From NCBI GenBank assembly GCA_023544565.1, contig JAMJFS010000006.1:12585-73302 (forward strand): a stretch of 60,718 nt of DNA, written 5' to 3'. A program made the translations under genes and the position numbers. Source of the DNA: Methanosarcinaceae archaeon. GTDB taxonomy: Archaea; Halobacteriota; Methanosarcinia; Methanosarcinales; Methanosarcinaceae. Of this stretch, positions 18,768-27,536 are shown one piece after another; positions within the stretch are counted from its first letter, which is position 1, and each line of letters starts with the position of its first letter. The notes under the pieces are model-generated. The model was not told the DNA's origin. It saw nothing but the letters and a program-made list of their open reading frames with translations, and ran no database searches.

Positions 18768-19649
18768 TCAGTCACAATTCACTAACCTTGCAACCGAATA
18801 ACCCACTTTAAGCCCCATGTCTTCCGCCACACTTTCGCACTTTGTGCGAAGCAGATAAGCGATCGGACCAAAATTTCGTTCTGAAAGTGTTTCATAATTT
18901 GCCATTCCCTTACTGATTATGAGTGATGCATTATCGAACGCGTCCATAAGTTCTGCCGGTGCATCATCAAAACATACACCAATCGCATCCGAACCAGTTG
19001 TAAGTACACGATCAACTTTTTTATCAATTCCAAACTCATGCACATCATCAATTGTTACATCTGTGAGTATTGGAGCACCGCGAACTACCAGTGTGATATT
19101 TCCACCCATTTTCTTGATGATCTCGAATACCAGTGTATCCAGCAATATCTCGCCGCAATTATCGGCAACATATACCACGTTATCAAGCATACCAAGCATT
19201 TTTGAAGTATCATCCACATCCAACCCGCGCTTGAACAGTTCTGTGAACGTCTCATCGAAAACATCAGGTGCAACGTCAAATCCCATAACCCCGAAATCAA
19301 AATAATTACCTATCACAGATGCGAGCACAGCACGCCTGAATATTTCCCCATCTTCCGGTTCACCTTCATATATCCGGTTCTTCGCAATAGGAAGCACTTC
19401 ATTTGCAACCTTGTTGCTGAGTTGTTTCAGTTCAAGATATGGGTCCGGATCATTTAGAACCGCATACGCCTTGCGATGTATTGCCGTGGAAACTAATCCA
19501 GCCGGAATGCCGGGTTTGTAAGTATTTTTTAGTACATCAACACCTGCCATTACGGTCTTGTGTATTAGTTGTTCATCATCAGTCGATAATCCTGCTTCAT
19601 AATGTACTCTTGAAAGAAGGCAATGCGGACAGCGTGCGTCTATTTTCAT
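18768..19649 (-). CDS. DUF89 (ARMT1-like) metal-dependent phosphatase
   Basis: The 293-aa protein matches the archaeal DUF89 family: an N-terminal helical part with CPHCLLSR, then the Rossmann-like part with VVYVADNCGEILLDT near residue 150 (metal-binding Asp-Asn), LVVRGAPILTDVT and IISKGMANYETLSE near residue 250. DUF89 enzymes are damage-control phosphatases that hydrolyse aberrant sugar phosphates and need Mn, Co or Ni. The C-x2-C at residues 7-10 is typical of archaeal members. The ATG at 19649 has AGGATAT upstream. It is divergent from the phosphatase-fold gene at 19776. Confidence 0.85.
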   Translation of the reverse strand: MKIDARCPHCLLSRVHYEAGLSTDDEQLIHKTVMAGVDVLKNTYKPGIPAGLVSTAIHRKAYAVLNDPDPYLELKQLSNKVANEVLPIAKNRIYEGEPEDGEIFRRAVLASVIGNYFDFGVMGFDVAPDVFDETFTELFKRGLDVDDTSKMLGMLDNVVYVADNCGEILLDTLVFEIIKKMGGNITLVVRGAPILTDVTIDDVHEFGIDKKVDRVLTTGSDAIGVCFDDAPAELMDAFDNASLIISKGMANYETLSERNFGPIAYLLRTKCESVAEDMGLKVGYSVARLVNCD

Positions 19650-19742
19650 ATAAATATCCTATTTAGTATCCTCTATTTAATACTATTAACGACTGCATAT
19701 AAAATAAGTGTAACCTTGATGGCATTACAATACATATAGCAT

Positions 19743-19754
19743 ATTTATTATATA
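19743..19754 (+). promoter_or_regulatory. TATA box of the alkaline-phosphatase-fold gene
   Basis: ATTTATTATATAG lies about 25-30 bp before the start ATG at 19776, with no ribosome-binding site between them. This spacing predicts a leaderless mRNA. Confidence 0.55.
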
Positions 19755-19775
19755 GAGTGTGTTATTTCACTTTCA

Positions 19776-21233
19776 ATGAACCAAAAGATTTCACATCCAA
19801 CCTCAACAATTATTCCATTATTGATATTAGCAGCATTTCTACTAATTTCATTTTTCCCTACAACCGCCATAGCATCGACCATTGTAGAAGTAAATCCTGT
19901 GAATACACCGGATGGTGCAGTTATCCTGATAATAGATGGACTCGGTTCTCCATACATATACCCAGAACTTATCCCTCATGCAATTGACAAAACTGCACTC
20001 AGTAAAGCAGTCGTGTACAACATTTCGCAGATCGCACAAAACAGTGTGCGTGTTGTGGACATCCGCGCACCCCAAACCTATACTGAAGCAGGACACTCTG
20101 TTTTGGTCACAGGGAATTCCGGTGCAGACGGTGAGATGGTGGGCTACTCCGGTGCCAACATCTACGACATAGCACATGACAATGGATATCTTGCCCTTGC
20201 AGTGCTTCAAAAAGGTGATTTTTACAATATGCGCGCTGAGCAGGACATTGTTGTGTATGATGAAACAAATTCCATCAACAATCCCACTATCAAGATATCT
20301 ACATCCGAGCATTCAGGTGGCAATGTGCCACGGAATGTCGTTGAAGCAATGGAAATGCGCGCAGTAGGAGCATATGATTATGTCAATAGGTATCCTGAAA
20401 GTTCTGGGGAACGATATGATGCGTACAACAGGTGGGCGATTGATACTGGAAGCGATATCATAAAATCGATGAGTGAAAGTGCACCAGAACAAAAGTATAT
20501 TCTAACTATAAATGCAGGTGCAATTGACAGTTCCGGACACTACCGAAGAAACGGCGGGTACATTGAAAATATAGAAGGTATCGATGCTGCGATCCTGCCG
20601 CTCTATGAACTGTGTATTGAAAACAACCTTGCATTCATATTTACGGCAGATCACGGAATGGCATTTGCAGCAGATGATGTTAGTGGAGGACACCAGGCTA
20701 AAAAATATGCAGTCACTTCTGAAGCACAGATGATACCGTTCATTGTACATACGCCCAATCTTAAAATTGAGGCTGAGGTTATTAGTGGCAAATTCGGGCA
20801 GGAGGATATTGCCCCAACGATCCTTAGCATATTGAACATCCCGAACGGATTGCGATTCACGGACGGCAGTGACATTGGACTGAAAGATTATGTGAACATC
20901 AATGTCGATGCACCGGCTTCAAGTAGTGTTGAACTGGTGCGCGATGGAGTTACTATCGCATCCGCATCTGATGATGATGAATATCTGTTTGTTGGTCTTG
21001 AATCTGGAGTTAACTATACCGTGCGTGCTGGGAGTGCACTTGGTGCACAAAATGGTATTATGGAACAGGAAGTGCTTGCAGATTCAGATATTATAATCGA
21101 GTTTACGGCACAGGCTGTGACTTCGGGGAATGGGGAGGTTTTCCAGAATATGCGACACCTTATCGGTGGAGTCTTGATTGTGTTGATAAATGTCATCGGG
21201 TTGGTGGTTATTGTGAGGATATTTAAAGAATAG
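19776..21233 (+). CDS. Membrane-anchored alkaline-phosphatase-fold hydrolase
   Basis: The 485-aa protein has a signal peptide (hydrophobic residues about 13-33 ending in AIAS), an alkaline phosphatase/sulfatase superfamily domain (about 45-375) and a C-terminal membrane helix (about 462-482). Metal-ligand segments include LIIDGLG, QTYTEAGHSVLVTGNSG with the likely nucleophile region, NAGAIDSSGHYRR, FTADHGMAF and GGHQAK. A small beta domain (about 385-450) precedes the anchor. It is predicted outside the cell, hydrolysing phosphate or sulfate esters; substrate unknown. Related proteins in methanogens are annotated as sulfatase-like or phosphoglycerate-mutase-like. The ATG sits right after a TATA box. 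Confidence 0.85.
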   Translation: MNQKISHPTSTIIPLLILAAFLLISFFPTTAIASTIVEVNPVNTPDGAVILIIDGLGSPYIYPELIPHAIDKTALSKAVVYNISQIAQNSVRVVDIRAPQTYTEAGHSVLVTGNSGADGEMVGYSGANIYDIAHDNGYLALAVLQKGDFYNMRAEQDIVVYDETNSINNPTIKISTSEHSGGNVPRNVVEAMEMRAVGAYDYVNRYPESSGERYDAYNRWAIDTGSDIIKSMSESAPEQKYILTINAGAIDSSGHYRRNGGYIENIEGIDAAILPLYELCIENNLAFIFTADHGMAFAADDVSGGHQAKKYAVTSEAQMIPFIVHTPNLKIEAEVISGKFGQEDIAPTILSILNIPNGLRFTDGSDIGLKDYVNINVDAPASSSVELVRDGVTIASASDDDEYLFVGLESGVNYTVRAGSALGAQNGIMEQEVLADSDIIIEFTAQAVTSGNGEVFQNMRHLIGGVLIVLINVIGLVVIVRIFKE

Positions 21234-21248
21234 TATTTGTTAAGATAT

Positions 21249-21720
21249 TTTTGATGCTGATTCGGTCCGCCGCAGGCGGCATATTTCGCACATAATGAAT
21301 AAATATTTTGTACTTGTTTAGATGGTGTAGCGTTGTGGTACAGAGTGTTTAATATGTTCATAATAAAAACGCTTTTCCTCACGCGCATAGCACGCATTGC
21401 CCTTCATACACATTGAATTTTCAATCGCTATCTGCACATTCTACAAGTTTTAATAAATGTTTTGTTTACTATTTTGTTTATTCAAATTGGCACGAATTGA
21501 ACGTGCTGTTTGTGGGCGGTCGCACTGTTTTTGGTTTTAAATCGAATAATTTCATTTACGAAGTCATTTTAAAACAGCTATACAAATACAATATTTCTAT
21601 CGATCTAATCAATTATTTATGCATATTTTCACAAATCAGATTTGCTGCGAAAATGCTCATATCTTTTGCGTCAATTTTCTGGAAATATACCGCTTGCTGC
21701 GGTTGTATTGGTTTTATTGT
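21249..21720 (+). mobile_element. Palindrome-bounded repeat element, copy 1 (about 470 bp)
   Basis: The left ('type 1') end reads TTTTGATGCTGATTCGG followed by CCGCCGCAGGCGGC at 21267-21280. The right end, inverted, is 'type 2': a degenerate palindrome at 21690-21702 followed by GGTTGTATTGGTTTTATTG. The AT-rich inside holds no convincing gene; a 105-codon frame at 21413-21730 has no ribosome site and no recognisable features. It fills the gap after the phosphatase-fold gene together with copy 2. Confidence 0.55.
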
Positions 21721-21732
21721 CTTTGTTTAGCA

Positions 21733-21980
21733 GTTTTTGACGCCAAGTCGAACCGCCGCAGGCGGCACGTCTCATTATCATCAATGAAATTAATCTCTTT
21801 TCGCATTTAATGGGCAAAATAATTTGTATAATAAATATTGTGCGCCATTTTCGCGGAATCGATCGATTTTAATTCAAAATTATGTATTATATTATTAATC
21901 CGACCAATGTGAATAATTGCATATCATTAGTGGTTTGGAAACATTCTGCCTGCGGCGGTTGTATTGGTTTTGGTTTAAGG
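21733..21980 (+). mobile_element. Palindrome-bounded repeat element, copy 2 (about 250 bp)
   Basis: Type 1 end at 21733-21770 (GACGCCAAGTCGAA then CCGCCGCAGGCGGC) and inverted type 2 end at 21946-21980 (GCCTGCGGCGG then TTGTATTGGTTTTGG). Inside, segments such as CGCATTTAATGGGCAAA and ATTAATCCGACCAATGTGAA match those of the copy at 45813-46016 in the same order. No coding frame is present. Confidence 0.65.
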
Positions 21981-21982
21981 TA

Positions 21983-22088
21983 AAACACTCTAGTTTACGC
22001 AGATATCCCCCACATCTATACAAATACGTTTTATTTTGATAGAACAATCTAATTTACGCCCTTATCTTACCACATCTATACAAATACA
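21983..22088. repeat. Two 60-bp-spaced imperfect direct repeats
   Basis: The sequence around CACATCTATACAAATAC at 22011 recurs exactly 60 bp later at 22071. Each is preceded by a similar segment (CTAGTTTACGC and CTAATTTACGC). They lie just upstream of the U32 peptidase gene and could carry regulatory sites or be an old tandem duplication. Confidence 0.75.
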
Positions 22089-22152
22089 AAAAATGACATA
22101 TTGTTATTGAACAGTACATAACTGATTTAACCAATAATTCCCATGAATCCAC

Positions 22153-23382
22153 ATGAATAAAAACACTGATAAATCCATCAAAATACCTGAACTTATAATG
22201 GGAGTGAAAAATCCTGCCGCCCTTACAGTGTGCAAAGATAATACGGATTCAGTCTATTTTTCACTCGACAGGTTAAGTCTGAGGGCAAGGGCGAATGACA
22301 TCACGCTGGAAAATCTCGATACATTTGTAGAACAGGTGCATGGCTATGGATTGCGTGCCAATCTTGCTGTAAATAGTGTGATCTATCCAGACGACATACC
22401 ATCTGTTAAAAAGGTCATAGAGGCAGCATCAAGCGCAGGCGTAGACGCGATCATCGCATGGGATCCTGCCGTTATTACAAGAGCTGTTGATAGTGGTTTA
22501 AAAGTACATATCTCTACACAGGCAAATGTGTCCAATGCTGATACTGCAAATTTCTATAAGTCAGTTGGAGCCAGCCGTGTGGTGCTGTCACGAGAGTTGT
22601 CACTTGAGCAGATAAAAGATATCAGGCAGGATACCGACATGGAACTTGAAGTGTTCGTGCACGGTGCAATGTGTCAGGCAATATCAGGAAGATGCTACCT
22701 TTCGGCATATCTGCTCGGAAAATCCGGCAACTGCGGGGAATGTTCCCAGCCGTGCAGATGGGAATGGACACTGCACGCGGATGATGGAAAAGAGGTAGAT
22801 CTGGAAGGTAAATACCTGCTCAGTGCAAGAGACCTCTGCATGATAGAACATATGCCACAACTTATCGATGCAGGTGTAGATGCTTTTAAGATTGAAGGTA
22901 GGCTACGAAATCCCGGCTACACGGCTACTGTTTCCAGATGTTACCGCGAAGCACTGGATGGTTGTCTGCACGGTTCATACACATTTGAACGCGCAAGGGA
23001 ATTGAAAGAACAAATGGCACTGGAATACAATCGCGGATTTTCCACGGGTTTTTATTTTGGCGTACCAGGACCTGAAGGATTGGCATACAAGTATAATATG
23101 AATGTCTCACCTGTGAAACGGCAGGCTGTCGGCATTGTGACCAATTATTTCTCAAAGCAGAATGCTGCGGCTGTGAAATTACTTGAACAGGGGTTGGCTG
23201 TTGGAGATAATATCGTTATCGAAGGATACACCACATATCTTGAACAGGAAGTTAGTTCTCTGATCTTAGATGGAGAGACTGCAAAAGAAGCCGGGCGGGG
23301 ACAGGAAGTGGGGCTGGGAGTGGATGGGGTTGTTCGGGAGAACGACCGGGTGTATAAGGTTGAGCACGTTAAACAAAGATAA
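22153..23382 (+). CDS. Peptidase U32 family protein
   Basis: The 409-aa protein has the U32 core (residues about 15-290): a TIM-barrel-like region with STQANVSNADTANFYKSVGA, the EVFVHGAMC motif, and the cysteine cluster GRCYLSAYLLGKSGNCGECS followed by QPCRW, which binds an iron-sulfur cluster in characterised relatives. After FKIEGRLRNPGYTATV comes a C-terminal domain (about 320-409) of beta strands. U32 proteins act in tRNA/rRNA hydroxylation or ubiquinone hydroxylation in bacteria; the archaeal role is not settled. ATG at 22153 is the first start. The nitrilase gene follows after 27 bp, so the two are probably one operon. Confidence 0.88.
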   Translation: MNKNTDKSIKIPELIMGVKNPAALTVCKDNTDSVYFSLDRLSLRARANDITLENLDTFVEQVHGYGLRANLAVNSVIYPDDIPSVKKVIEAASSAGVDAIIAWDPAVITRAVDSGLKVHISTQANVSNADTANFYKSVGASRVVLSRELSLEQIKDIRQDTDMELEVFVHGAMCQAISGRCYLSAYLLGKSGNCGECSQPCRWEWTLHADDGKEVDLEGKYLLSARDLCMIEHMPQLIDAGVDAFKIEGRLRNPGYTATVSRCYREALDGCLHGSYTFERARELKEQMALEYNRGFSTGFYFGVPGPEGLAYKYNMNVSPVKRQAVGIVTNYFSKQNAAAVKLLEQGLAVGDNIVIEGYTTYLEQEVSSLILDGETAKEAGRGQEVGLGVDGVVRENDRVYKVEHVKQR

Positions 23383-23409
23383 TATAACTGCAACACAAAA
23401 GGATATGAC

Positions 23410-24207
23410 ATGAAAGCCGCCTGTATCCAGATGAACATCCGCCACTGCAAAAAGCAGATCAACATCGACCATGCACTTTCAATGGCAGAGGATGCCATAT
23501 CAGAAGGTGCAAAACTCATCGTGCTACCTGAAGTTTTCTCAACCGGATTCTGTTATGACAACATTGAAGAGAACGCAGAGTGCACGCCATATCCAACGAT
23601 AGAGACATTATGCGAGTTCTCAAAAAAGCACGATTGCATTCTTATTGGCTCGATAGTCGAAGCCGCAGAGGATGGAATTATGATAATGCCGCATGATCGG
23701 ACATACTATAATCTTGGTTTTTGCATCGAATCCGGCAAACTTGCCGGAACGTATAGAAAAATCCACCCATTCGAGCAGGAAAAATCGTATTTTTGTAGCG
23801 GAGATACGATCATGCCAATCCGACTGGAAAAGAACGATCTCACAATCGGGCTTGAGATATGCTATGAACTGAGGTTTCCGGAAGTTGCAAGAAAACTCGC
23901 ACTTGATGGCGCAGACATACTCGTAACAATTGCCGAGTTCCCAAACCCACGGGAATATCACTGGAAAACACTTGCCATTGCACGCGCGATCGAGAACCAG
24001 ATTCCGCACATCGCCTGCAATCGCGCAGGAGAAGACCCATACTCAACATTCTTTGGCGGTTCAATGATGATCGATGCATGGGGTGAAGTAAAAGCACAGG
24101 CGGATTATGAAGAATGCATCATCATGTATGATATTGATATGCGCGAGAAGGATAATATTCGAAAAGCCATTCCGATATTTGATGACAGGCGCCCGGATCT
24201 TTATTGA
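23410..24207 (+). CDS. Carbon-nitrogen hydrolase (nitrilase superfamily)
   Basis: The 265-aa protein has the complete Glu-Lys-Cys triad: Glu41 in VLPEVFSTG, Lys117 in TYRKIHPF and Cys151 in LEICYELRFPE. The arrangement and length fit the amidase branch (omega-amidase/NIT2 or carbamoylputrescine-type) rather than true nitrilases; substrate is unknown. AGGATATGAC precedes the ATG at 23410. The last codons (DRRPDLY and stop) form a 29-bp sequence that is duplicated at 25985-26013, as if the gene's 3' end served as an insertion site while staying intact. Confidence 0.9.
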   Translation: MKAACIQMNIRHCKKQINIDHALSMAEDAISEGAKLIVLPEVFSTGFCYDNIEENAECTPYPTIETLCEFSKKHDCILIGSIVEAAEDGIMIMPHDRTYYNLGFCIESGKLAGTYRKIHPFEQEKSYFCSGDTIMPIRLEKNDLTIGLEICYELRFPEVARKLALDGADILVTIAEFPNPREYHWKTLAIARAIENQIPHIACNRAGEDPYSTFFGGSMMIDAWGEVKAQADYEECIIMYDIDMREKDNIRKAIPIFDDRRPDLY

Positions 24208-24211
24208 ATTG
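24183..24211 (+). repeat. 29-bp direct repeat, left copy (3' end of nitrilase-family gene)
   Basis: These 29 bp, starting TGACAGGCGCCCGGATCTTT and covering the last codons and stop of the nitrilase-family gene, recur without mismatch at 25985-26013. They bracket the AlbA_2 gene like attachment-site copies. Confidence 0.95.
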
Positions 24212-24514
24212 AATGTGTGTGATCAATAACTTTTGAGTCAAACGTTGCGACGGCACACCCAATCGCAGCAGATCTGCGAGGTATAACGATTGAGATAAAA
24301 TGTTTATCTATACCAATCCAAAAAATATATTGCAGATGTAAACCCTGGTATAATATCAAGAATTGTAACACAAATCTAACCACAAATACATGAATTATAC
24401 CGTTTAACTCACACATTAAAGAAAGTGATTGAGAATTATTCTAAATAACTCTGCGTTACACGATATCATTATTGAAAATATATGTTTCGAAAACGTTTGA
24501 GGGAGAACTGTGAC

Positions 24515-25948
24515 ATGCTGGATGAAAAAATAAAAGCTACTATCAATCATGGCGAAGGAACACAAATTGAATTCAAGCAATGTGAAAATGCCCTCAATAA
24601 AGATGTGTACGAAACAGTATGTGCATTCTTAAACAATTCTGGCGGCGAGCTTCTACTTGGCGTTAGAGATGATGGCATAATAACCGGCATCGCGCCTGAG
24701 TTCATCTCCCAAATCAAAAGTGATTTTACAACAGCCATCAATAATCCACAAAAGATTAGTCCATCGTTTTATCTTTCAATAGATGAGGTCGTTATAGAGG
24801 GTAAAACAATTCTGTACATTTACATTCCTGAAAGTTCCCAGGTTCACCGCTGTAATGGAAAAATATACGACCGAAACGAGGACGGAGATTTCAATATCAC
24901 GGATAACAACACCCTTGTATCCGCACTATATCTAAAAAAGCAAACTGTTTACTCAGAAAACAAAGTATATCCTTATATTAAGATCGAAGATTTGCGTAGA
25001 GATCTGATTAAAAGGGTCAGACAGTTAGCAGTTAATCAAAGAGGAAACCATCCCTGGAAAGATTTAGATGATTTTGATCTATTGAAAAGTGCTCAGCTCT
25101 ATTTGAAAGATTATCAAACTGGTAAAGAGGGATTTACCCTCGCAGCAGTTCTATTGCTCGGTAAAGATGATGTTTTGTTATCTGTATTGCCTCATTTTCG
25201 TACAGATGCCATTTTAAGGATCAAAAATTTGGATAGATATGATGATCGGGACGACATAAGGACAAATCTGATAGAAAGTTATGATAGAATTATGGCATTC
25301 ACACAAAAACATCTTCCTGATCCATTTTATCTAGAAAACGATAAACGCATTAGTGTGCGAGATAAGATCTTTCGTGAAGTAACTTCCAATATTCTCATTC
25401 ATAGAGAATATATGAATGCATTTCCGGCAAAACTGATCATCCAACCAACTCGCGTTTATACTGAAAATAGCAATAAACCACATGGCAACGGTATAATTGA
25501 TCCCAACAACTTTTCCCCTTTCCCAAAAAATCCGGTGATCGCCCGATTTTTCAAAGAAATTGGTCTTGCCGATGAACTTGGATCAGGTACAAGAAATCTT
25601 GTGAAATATGTCCGAATATATTCCGACAATGAACCCCAATTGATAGAGGAAAATATTTTCAAAATGATTATTCCTCTTACACCACATGATACCGCGCAAG
25701 CTACCGCGCAAGCTACCGCGCAAGCTACCGCGCAAGCTACCGCGCAAGATGAACGAACAGTGAAAATTATAGAATTTTGTAAAACTGAAAGAACTGCAAG
25801 TGAAATTATGGATTTCCTTGAATTGACACATAGAGAATACTTCCGTTCAAAAATATTAAACCCACTCCTTGAACAGGATTTGTTGCATCCAACTATCCCC
25901 GATAAATTGACAAGCCCAAAACAGAAGTATTTTTCTTCTTTGCAGTAG
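24515..25948 (+). CDS. AlbA_2-domain regulator (Schlafen-like, COG2865 type)
   Basis: The protein of about 477 aa has an N-terminal AlbA_2 DNA/RNA-binding domain (EGTQIEFKQC, ETVCAFLNNSGGELLLGVRDDG, residues about 10-130). A long middle with the RDKIFREVTSNILIHREY motif of the HATPase-like part follows. Then comes GLADELGSGTRNLVKY, a TAQA repeat linker and a C-terminal winged helix. Such proteins are predicted transcriptional regulators and are common on accessory DNA. The ATG at 24515 has GAGGGAG upstream; an in-frame ATG at 24482 does not. The gene is the only one between the 29-bp direct repeats, supporting acquisition by transfer. The 307 bp before it hold no gene. Confidence 0.85.
   Translation: MLDEKIKATINHGEGTQIEFKQCENALNKDVYETVCAFLNNSGGELLLGVRDDGIITGIAPEFISQIKSDFTTAINNPQKISPSFYLSIDEVVIEGKTILYIYIPESSQVHRCNGKIYDRNEDGDFNITDNNTLVSALYLKKQTVYSENKVYPYIKIEDLRRDLIKRVRQLAVNQRGNHPWKDLDDFDLLKSAQLYLKDYQTGKEGFTLAAVLLLGKDDVLLSVLPHFRTDAILRIKNLDRYDDRDDIRTNLIESYDRIMAFTQKHLPDPFYLENDKRISVRDKIFREVTSNILIHREYMNAFPAKLIIQPTRVYTENSNKPHGNGIIDPNNFSPFPKNPVIARFFKEIGLADELGSGTRNLVKYVRIYSDNEPQLIEENIFKMIIPLTPHDTAQATAQATAQATAQATAQDERTVKIIEFCKTERTASEIMDFLELTHREYFRSKILNPLLEQDLLHPTIPDKLTSPKQKYFSSLQ
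25691..25750 (+). repeat. In-frame 12-bp tandem repeat coding (TAQA)5
   Basis: ACCGCGCAAGCT is repeated five times, the last copy ending in GAT. Its length is a multiple of three, so copy changes would lengthen or shorten the linker before the C-terminal winged helix without frameshift. Similar Thr/Gln/Ala or Val repeats occur at this place in COG2865 relatives. Confidence 0.97.
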
Positions 25949-25984
25949 ATGCCAAAGTTTCACAGTTCGATCGATATAAGTGTG

Positions 25985-26013
25985 TGACAGGCGCCCGGAT
26001 CTTTATTGAATTG
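25985..26013 (+). repeat. 29-bp direct repeat, right copy
   Basis: Perfect second copy of the nitrilase-gene 3' end at 24183-24211, not attached to any nitrilase coding sequence. It marks the right edge of the 1.8-kb AlbA_2 segment. Confidence 0.95.
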
Positions 26014-26050
26014 TAGATAACTATCTGATTTTTATTAACCGCAGAGGACT

Positions 26051-26071
26051 CTCACCTCCAACGGAGTTGAG
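26051..26071. other. Hairpin before the truncated ATPase gene
   Basis: CTCACCTCC and GGAGTTGAG pair at 8 of 9 positions around an AAC loop. The surrounding 60 bp are richer in G+C than the neighbourhood and replace the expected 5' end of the DUF234 ATPase. It may be the end of a vanished mobile element. Confidence 0.5.
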
Positions 26072-26110
26072 TGCCTGCTACGCCCGCAAGGCCTTAATTG
26101 CCATTCCAAC

Positions 26111-27436
26111 AGAAGGCGAAGACTTGGAAAGACCAGATTTATTCAGGAATTCATAAAAGATAAATCAAATTACAATTATTTCCTTGTGCCCGAACTTAAT
26201 GATATGGATGTCAGACTTGAACTTTCAAGGAAATTCCATGAAAATTTCGGACTTAGTTTCATAGGGACACCTTCGTGGAACGAAATTTTTGAAAATCTTT
26301 TTTTACATTCACAGGATAATCGGATAGTAGTTGTTTTTGATGAATTCCAGAGGTTCTTTGACATCAATAAAGGCGTTTTTTCAATATTGCAGGAGTTCAT
26401 AGATAAATATGGAAAAGATTCAAAGATGTTCCTTGTAGTATCAGGTTCATCAATTGGCATAATGCATAAGATATTCGATCATGCATCACCCCTGTACGGG
26501 AGAAGGAGCGGACAACTTTTATTCCAGCCGTTCAACTTTTTTGCATTGAAGGATTGGTTCCCCGACTATTCCATAGACAAACTTGTTGAAATTTATGCGA
26601 TCTACGGAGGAACTCCGAAATATCTCGAAGACGTTGAAAACGAAGATATCATGGCAAATATACAACGAATGCTGTCCAAAACAAGTGTTCTTTATAGCGA
26701 GCCGGAAATCTTGATCAAAACGGAAATGTCGGATAGCCATAGTTACTTCAATATTTTAAAACACATCTCACAAGGTGTGTCCAGATCGTCTGAGATAGCA
26801 TCTTGTTCTGACTTAAAAACAACATCGATCGATTATTATCTGAATGTTTTGATCAATGATATGGACATCCTGAAAAAGGAAACGCCTGTTACACAAAATA
26901 AAAAAGGCAAAAAAAGCATATACCTGATGAGAGATCCTTTCTTCCGATTCTGGTTCAAATACATATACCCAAACTATTCAGAACTTGAAATCGGCAATAT
27001 CGCCCGCATCATAGAAAAGATCGATGCAGAACTTAATACATTTGTAAGTCAGCCATTTGAAGATATTTCGCAACAATTTTTGATCGAACTTAACAGATCA
27101 AACAAACTTCCTTTTGTTTTTGAAAAGATTGGAAGACAGTGGGGGAAATTTAAAGGAGAGAAAGGGAAAAATGTCTATGAGATCGATATTGTTGCCTTAA
27201 ACGAAAAGACAAAAGACATCTTATTTTGTGAATGCAAATGGAAGAATAAAAAGATAGATGTTAGTGTTCTAGAAGATCTGCACAAAAAATCCGTGTTCGT
27301 TGATTGGTATAACAGAGAAAGAAAAGAACATTTTGCCGTAATATCAAAATTCGGTTTCACACATGCGGCAGAAAAGTTTGCAAATCAGAACGGGTTTTTG
27401 TTGTTTGAACTGGATGATTTTGATAAGATAACCTGA
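26111..27436 (+). pseudogene. 5'-truncated archaeal ATPase with C-terminal DUF234 domain
   Basis: The readable frame begins within the Walker A region (RRRRLGKTRFIQEF, about 26111-26152). It continues through VVVFDEFQRFF (Walker B), FLVVSGSSIG, RRSGQLLFQPFNFFALKDWF, a winged helix and the C-terminal DUF234 nuclease-like domain with EIDIVALNEKTKDILFCECKWK, whose Glu and Lys are retained. The usual first 25-35 residues, including the first Gly of the P-loop and any ATG, are missing, and a stop lies in frame at 26036. A GTG at 26186 is downstream of the P-loop and would not give a working ATPase. These ATPases are typical of mobile or defence-related archaeal DNA. The rest of the frame is intact, so the truncation looks recent. 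Confidence 0.8.
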
Positions 27437-27536
27437 AAATGACAATAAAATATTATTGTACACACAATTATTGTCATGACCATAATATTTTAAAGCCGAT
27501 GCCAAAGGGTTTATACTAAAAACCAAATGATCCCGC

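Noticed and set aside
21413..21730. 105-codon frame in the gap after the phosphatase-fold gene
   Set aside because: It has no ribosome site, runs through the end of a repeat element and has a composition like translated AT-rich intergenic DNA.
26036..26110. Integron attC or IS200/IS605 end at the hairpin
   Set aside because: A GTTRRRY-like heptamer is present, but the matching RYYYAAC partner and overall layout are not, and no integrase or TnpA is near.
26186..27436. Intact DUF234 ATPase starting at GTG 26186
   Set aside because: This start lies after the Walker A motif, which is coded in frame just upstream, so the gene is a truncated form.
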